The position numbers and the translations under genes are program-made. Below the pieces are notes generated by a model. It saw only the letters and a program-made list of their open reading frames with translations, searched no databases and had not been told where the DNA came from. 64,000 bases of DNA from Tipula vernalis. Lineage: Eukaryota > Arthropoda > Insecta > Diptera > Tipulidae. This document shows positions 58,720 through 64,000 of the stretch, piece by piece. Within the stretch, counting starts at the first letter, position 1, and the number at the start of each line of letters is the position of its first letter. The stretch spans positions 142,518,577 through 142,582,576 of the forward strand of contig OY282558.1 in assembly GCA_958295665.1 (NCBI GenBank). Reading direction: 5' to 3'.

Positions 58720-58960
58720 TTTTATTTAAACAAAACAAAAATATTTATGTTGGGCGCCAGATATCTTAATGTAGCACGCCTTCCCGGCCAAGCTCAATCC
58801 GCAATCCACTCCATCGTGAGTCCGCAGAATTGAAGGAAACAACCAACACCAGTGACTAATCTCCAATCCCATTTCCATTCTTCGCCATTTTCCCATAAAA
58901 AAAACCATGTGGTTATGGGTTGTATTTTCGCAAATCATTTGCAAATTTTCTCGAAATCTT
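58720..58960 (-). promoter_or_regulatory. LTR end and tRNA-Lys-type primer-binding site, reverse strand
   Basis: The reverse complement of 58748-58759 is TGGCGCCCAACA, the beginning of the primer-binding site that pairs with tRNA-Lys, as used by gypsy-type and many retroviral elements. It follows ACATTAAGATATC, a plausible LTR end, with GGCCGGGAAGGCGTGCTACA before it. Downstream on the minus strand there is no recognisable gag. So this would be an isolated LTR end plus leader. Confidence 0.35.
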
Positions 58961-59224
58961 GTAGTTGTTTCAGCATATATGTACGTAAGTACTCAAAACC
59001 AATCATTCACCGCAATACATATAACTACTCAAATTCTAGTTTTTGCATTATCAAAAATATTATTACACTACTTTTAGATTATTTCTTAAAAAATTTAGGA
59101 TTTACACTAACGATTTTAATATTATTTTACTGATCACCAGTTTTTAACTAAAACATTAATCTGTTAATAAAACACTTTAAATAGAATGAATATTCGGATT
59201 TAATTTCCAATAAAATTACGGATT

Positions 59225-60120
59225 GTCAACATGAGATATCAGTAGATGACTCAATAGCGTTGGCATAGATTTTAAAACTATTTCCTAATTTCAAATGGAG
59301 AAAGTATCGGTAGAACTGATGTGATATCTCACTTTATCGATACTGCTGGTGATCCTAGACCAATAAAGCAACGGAATTACTTGGTATCACCTTTCACTCA
59401 GGAAAAGCTGCATAAGGAGCTTGACCGCATGATAAAGCTTAGCGTTATTGAAAAATCAAATAGTCCATGGAGCAACCCGATAATCTGAGTTAACAAGCCA
59501 ACGGAAAAATTCGTTTGTGTATGGACTCGAGGAAATTAAATGCCGTCACCAATGCAAGATGCCTATCCCGTTTGGACTCCATAATGCTCCCCAGACGGAG
59601 GCTAGACTTATGGATTTAGTGTTAGGTGTCAATTTGGAACCATACGTTTTCGTCTATCTCGAAGATATTATTATTTCTACAGAGACGATTGAACATCATT
59701 TGGAGCTTCTGAAAATCGTTGCAGAAAGGCTGACTAAAGCATGTCTATAACTATGAATTTAGAGAAATCTAAATTTCTGCAAAAAAGTATGAAATATTTG
59801 GGTTACGTTATATCTGCCGAGGGATTGAGGACTGACCTTGAAAAGGTGTGCCCTCTTCGGTTAAAGCGGTCCCGAGACTTTTGGGGATAGCGAGATGGTA
59901 ACGCAGCCATTAAGAAATTTCGGCCCTACATATATAGAGGGAACTAAATTTACTGTGTGTCACGGATCATGCCTCTTTAATATGGTTGAATAATATTCAT
60001 GTCCCTAGTGGTCGTTTAGGGAGATGGGCGCTTAAGCTTCAACAATATAATTTTGAACTGAAACATAGATAAGGCAAATTTAATGTAGTACCCGATGCAC
60101 TTTCCCGGAGCTTAGGCATC
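59225..60120 (+). pseudogene. Ty3/Gypsy reverse transcriptase and RNase H remains
   Basis: VISHFIDTAGDPRPIKQRNY, VSPFTQEKLHKELDRMIKLS and VIEKSNSPWSNPII (59321-59487) open the RT, then a TGA. A deletion joins RKLNAVT-type sequence to MPIPFGLHNAPQTEARLMDL (about 59547). The active-site box is YLEDIIIST (about 59654), E replacing D. LEKSKFLQKSMKYLGYVISA follows at about 59762. RNase H traces: GTKFTV (about 59940), TDHASLIWLN with a frame change, and GRLGRWALKLQQYNFELKH (about 60010-60065) up to VVPDALSRSL near 60090. Related in style to micropia/mdg3-type Gypsy elements. Dead. Confidence 0.65.
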
Positions 60121-60138
60121 GAAGTCGTAACATCTGAA

Positions 60139-61000
60139 ATGGATCTATGGTATGATAATTTAAAAGCGGAGTTGTTAAACTCACCGGAGAAATATCCAAC
60201 TTTTAAATTATTGAATGATAAGCTTTACAAAATTTACCAAAATAATGTTGAGAAATTGATTGTACGCTTCGAAGATCGACGCAAAGTTTTGCAATTATGC
60301 CACGATAGTCTCCTCTCTGCTCATCTGGCGGTGAAAGAAACCTTAATAATTGAATGAATTAAAGAAAATTATTATTGGCCAAAAATGTTAAGCACTGTCA
60401 AAGACTATCTGCGTAAATGCGATATATTTCCTTCTGTAAAATCTCCTATGGGAATGGCAAAGATCCCACAGAGTCCTTAATCGGTTATTAACGTGAATCT
60501 TTTATGGCCATTTACGAGATTCAAACAAGGGAGTTCTTATATAATTGTGGTCTTAGACATGTTCACCAAGTTTGTTCTACTTTTCCGCTAACTCCGAAAC
60601 CTCTAAAATTCTTAGAATCTTGGAGCAAGATGTATTTTTGATTTTTGGAACTCCTCAAATGTTAATCTCTGATAATGGACCACAGTTCATCTCAAATCAA
60701 TTTCAGAAGTTTTAGAAGATAACGGAGTCAAACATTATCGAAATGCGCGCGATACCATCCGAAAAATAACCACGCTGAAAGGGTTAACCAGGTTATTGTA
60801 GCCTCTATTCGTACATATCTTAAGGATAGTCATAAAGATTGGGATGAAGAACTACATAAAATTGGCTGTGCACTTCGAATTGCAAAACATGAGTCGACTG
60901 GTTTTACCCCATAATTTCTTAATTTCGGTCGTGAAATGTATCACTATGACACTACTGCAGTTAGCCTGGAAGTAGGCACTTGTAGATTCTAGTTAATTTC
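60139..61000 (+). pseudogene. Ty3/Gypsy integrase remains
   Basis: The frame 60139-60357 holds MDLWYDNLKAELLNSPEKYP and HDSLLSAHLAVKETLIIE (start of the zinc-binding domain), then a TGA. It continues IKENYYWPKMLSTVKDYL and CDIFPSVKSPMG. The core has VNVNLLWPFTRFKQG (first catalytic D replaced by N) and FGTPQMLISDNGPQFIS (about 60648-60698). The next block, NHAERVNQVIVASIRTYLKD, is at about 60768-60828 after frame changes and carries the catalytic E. It ends near 60945 (FLNFGREMYH). It lies directly before the LINE. Confidence 0.65.
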
Positions 61001-61049
61001 AGCCTATATGGACCGGGAGAAGGAGTTTCCTCAGGATAACTGCCCCAAA

Positions 61050-63867
61050 TAATATTCTTCATATGGTTAAAAATTGGAGGGTGGAAAAGGAACACTTCTT
61101 TTCTGATCATCGATATTTAACCTATAGCCTCGATATTCACCCTGCTACCCGGGAAGCCTTTAGGAACTCTAGAAGGACCAACTGAACCAAATATGGGGAA
61201 TTATTGCAGGATTGGTTGCCGTCGATGGCTCTAGAGCTGGCATGGTGACTAGCGTTACTAGCACATGCAACCGATCCTTTCGTGCTGCTTGCCCACTGGT
61301 TAAGCCTAGGGGTAGGCAAAAACCAATATGGTGATCCAGGGAACTGGGAACCTATCGTAAGGCTTGTAGGACAGCCTTTAATAGAGCCAAAAATACAAGG
61401 GAGGCTCAGGATTGGGACTCCTATAAGGAGAAACTCGGAATCTATAATAAAGAATTAAGAAAGGCACAAAGGAGGTCTTGGAGAATCTTCTGCGATAAAA
61501 TGGAAGAGGTACCCGAAACTCCCGCCTTAGGAAGATTCTTTCCAAAAGTACAGTTAGTCCCAGTTTTTTCTCGAGAGCTTCTCTTCGAGACACACTTCCC
61601 AGGGAGATTTGAAGACCTGTTGGTGCGTAGCAATAATCAGGAATCACTGTCAGAGTTCTCAGAGGATATCATAACCAGGAAACGGATCCTATGAGCACTG
61701 AGGGGTTTTAAACCATTTAAATCGGCTGGTCCGGATCAAACTATACCAGCGGAACCTCAAAACAACTTAGTCATTATTCTTCCCTACCTGGAAGCTATAT
61801 TCAAAGGGTGTTTGAAGCTGGGCTATATTCCTAGGTACTGGACGGAGGTCAATGTGGTATTTATAACGAAAGCGGGGAAAAGCTCCGCACATATCTATCC
61901 TAATGACCTAGGAACAATAACTCTATCATCCTTTCTTTTGAAAACCTTGGAAAGGCTGCTGGATGTATACATTAGAGATAAAATAGGTGCCAGGAAGTGG
62001 GCACCGTCTCAGCATGCGTACACAAAGGGTAGATCTGTGGACACTGCTCTGCACGCCTTGGTATGTACGATTGAGAAATCGATTAATTCGAAGGAATTCT
62101 GTTTGGTGGCCTTTCTGAATATTGAGGGCGCCTTTAATAATGTGAAAGCGGAGGCAATCAAGGAGGGATTGTCATTTTTGGAGGTGGTCGTTCCTCTGAG
62201 AAGGTTAATCAATTATATGCTGGGAAGCAGGATTGTTAGCTCGAATTTGGGGAACTCCACCATCAAGAGGCGAGTAGCTAGCGGAACCCCGCAGGGGGGG
62301 GGGTTCTGTCCCCTCTTCTCTGGAACATAGTGGTAAACGGGTTACTACTAGAATTGGAGAGAGAGGGTATTGAAGTTATCGCTTACGCAGATGACGTTAC
62401 CGGGAAATTCCTAGGCACGATTGTAGACGTAATGCAGAATGCGCTTACCATCGTTACGAAATGGGCTGGCAAATGTGGACTTGGTATTACCCGTCCAAGA
62501 CAGAGCTGTTACTCTTTATTAAGAAATACAAAATCCCGGTAGGTGTCACTCCTATCTTAAATGGGACGAGACTCGCTTTTACTGATAGAGCTAGATATCT
62601 GGACATTATCTTCGACAGTAAGCTTAGTTGGAGGCTCAACATGTTGGAGAGAATAAACAAAGATATTTACTATAGTTTGTACTCCTATAGGAACGCCATT
62701 GCTCATAGATGGGGTCTGAAGCCGGAGCTGGTACACTGGCTCTACACCGCTGTAGTGAGACCTGCACTCATGTACGGGGTGGGTGTTTGGTGGCCAGCTC
62801 TGGACAAGGTAACTTATAAAAGTAAAATTGAGAGGATGTAAAGAACGGCCTGTATGCTTGTTAGCGAGGTCGACACCGACAAGTGCCTTAAAGGTTATGT
62901 TTCACCTTCTTCCGGCCGACATTTTTGGCAAACAGACGGAGGCAAATACGGCTGTACGACTAGCAGCCGTCTCTCAGTGGAGGTGTTTAGTACAGGATAC
63001 TCTACTATCGTCAGATCGTTGAAGGATGAGCTGGCGAATCTTGACTACATTAAACCTACTCTACGCTTCGAGAAGCGATTTCGGACCTCCTTCTCTTCAA
63101 AATAATCCTGGAGGGATAGACCGTTATCGGAAACCGAAGCGTTGCAATTCTTCACAGATGGCTCCAAGCTAGACGGCAAAGTGGGAGCTGGAGTATTCTG
63201 TGACAGATTAAATGTAAATATTTCTATTCGTCTCCCTGATTACTGCATGGTGTACCAAGCGGAAGTCGTAGCGGGTGGCGTTGAGCTGTTACTCACCTCT
63301 AAATGAGATGGGTGAGCATTTCAACATCCAGGTAATCTGGGTCCCAGGTCACTCGGGCGTCATGGAGAACTGTAGGGCGGATGAACTTGCTAAGCATGGT
63401 ACGATTCTCCAGCTGCAACCGGAAAGGGCAAATCTGGGGAGGCCTATCACAGCGCTGAGACAAGCACTTGAAAAGCAGGCGCTATCCTCAGCGGGGGAAA
63501 GGTGGTTCAACACCCTTACCTGTAGAGTTGCAAGACAAGTTTGGCCAAAGCTGAACTTGGGGCGCACTAGAGCATTAATATCCCTACGCAGACGTGAATT
63601 TAGAACGGTCGTAGGAATTCTCACATGACACTGCCTTTTTGGAGAATATGCAAGAAGGCTGGGTCTGGAGGCAAATGACTTCTGCAGAAGCTGCTTGGAC
63701 GAAGAGGAGGAAGAGACCTTGGTTCACTTCCTTTGCTCGTGTCCAGCAATGGCACTCAGAAGGCACAAACACTTGGGTAAGTTCAGGATGGACTGCCTCT
63801 CGGATCTCAAAAACATTAAAGTGCGGGACGTCTTGTACTACATAAGTAGATCGAAATGGTTCCAATA
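61050..63867 (+). pseudogene. LINE ORF2: endonuclease end, RT, RNase H, zinc finger
   Basis: Endonuclease end: LHMVKNWRVEKEHFFSDHRY (about 61058-61117). Linker: TYRKACRTAFNRAKNTREAQ, DSYKEKLGIYNKELRKAQRR. RT: ALRGFKPFKSAGPDQTIPAE (about 61697), YWTEVNVVFITKAG, LVAFLNIEGAFNN (about 62103; N for the first D), ASGTPQGGGFCPL (about 62277; a G run seems to have shifted the frame), VIAYADDVTG (about 62377) and FTDRARYLDIIFDSKLSWRL (62577-62637). RNase H: FFTDGSKLDGKVGAGVF (about 63150), YQAEVVAGGVELL and VIWVPGHSGVMENCRADELA (63332-63391). The C-terminal finger FCRSCLDEEEEETLVHFLCS is complete (about 63680). At least five stops or shifts (for example 61695, 62330, 62839, 63304, 63626). Confidence 0.8.
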
Positions 63868-63940
63868 GGGATAAAGGGGATATATTCTGTGGTATCACAA
63901 TGGACCGTCACCGGTCTAAGTGTGCCTAAGCAGCCACTCC

Positions 63941-63965
63941 AACCTAACCTAACCTAACCTAACCT
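63941..63965 (+). repeat. (AACCT)5 tail of the LINE
   Basis: Five AACCT units close the LINE. The complement is AGGTT, the same register family as the insect telomere repeat TTAGG. It is followed by ordinary sequence (TTGTTAATCAAAAAGTC), not by more repeats. Confidence 0.85.
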
Positions 63966-64000
63966 TTGTTAATCAAAAAGTCGTTCAACCCACGTGCGAT

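Larger units (their letters stand above)
61050..63965 (+). mobile_element. RNase-H-bearing LINE, 5'-truncated, with (AACCT)n tail
   Basis: Starts in the endonuclease (the front half is missing) and ends in (AACCT)5 at 63941-63965. The 3' UTR GGTATCACAATGGACCGTCA leads into it. Its GC content is higher than that of its surroundings, like the LINE at 23596-27663, and it shares block order with it. The two differ too much in sequence to be copies of one family. The target duplication was not identified. Confidence 0.8.

Noticed and set aside
63941..63965. True telomere at the right end of the window
   Set aside because: Only five units, joined directly to a LINE 3' UTR and followed by unique sequence.

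Overview
The window looks like transposon-dense, AT-rich DNA from an insect, most likely a dipteran. The evidence is the mix of element families: Ty3/Gypsy, BEL/Pao, an I-type LINE with RNase H, a CR1/Jockey-type LINE, a P-element-like transposase piece, foldback and TIR elements, and long (TA)n tracts. Small spliced-looking exons with GT..AG borders also occur. No bacterial operon, tRNA, rRNA or CRISPR array was seen, and no intact ordinary host gene was recognised. The best non-LTR/non-Gypsy gene-like object is a two-exon reading frame on the minus strand at 43839-44201 that resembles DUF4806 proteins. Family names come from recognising motifs by eye; no search was run.

Layout. 1-8800: a degenerate satellite of roughly 30-42 bp units built on a TTCTGGAAAA..TTTAATTTTAAAAT theme, with a larger repeat of about 1.9-2.1 kb, interrupted by two related LINE-like 3' ends. 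8801-11130: AT-rich, no gene seen. 11130-22620: a nested LTR-retrotransposon cluster. A decayed BEL/Pao gag lies on the minus strand. Next comes a CsRn1-like Gypsy element that was split by a complete, internally deleted second Gypsy element (12811-16782, both LTRs, TATAC target duplication). A BEL/Pao element follows, whose 1107-residue reading frame has lost its reverse transcriptase in frame. 22625-23410: foldback repeat arms around a LINE RT fragment. 23596-27663: an I-type LINE with a 12-bp target duplication.

29300-33344: four (TA)n tracts that alternate with a long-TIR transposon, a hAT-like end and a long hairpin. 33831-36332: a TIR element filled with about nine tandem units of about 175 bp. 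36682-37749: a foldback element. 37790-42480: degraded BEL/Pao and Gypsy remains. 42481-46280: mostly non-coding, holding the DUF4806-like exons. 46280-50997: a LINE endonuclease piece, a 17.6/297-like Gypsy element with an open gag, and a P-like transposase fragment abutting its broken end. 51570-54465: a CR1/Jockey-type LINE. 55420-55596: a Helitron/PIF1-like Walker A fragment. 58720-61000: a reverse-strand primer-binding site and a decayed Gypsy pol. 61050-63965: a second RNase-H-bearing LINE ending in (AACCT)5.

Nearly all coding sequences are broken by stops, frameshifts or deletions, so the window reads as a graveyard in which insertions can be ordered by nesting. The parts most worth a second look are the RT-less but otherwise open BEL polyprotein, the duplicated exon/intron unit behind it, the TIR elements embedded in (TA)n, the foldback element carrying an RT piece, and the spliced DUF4806-like frame.
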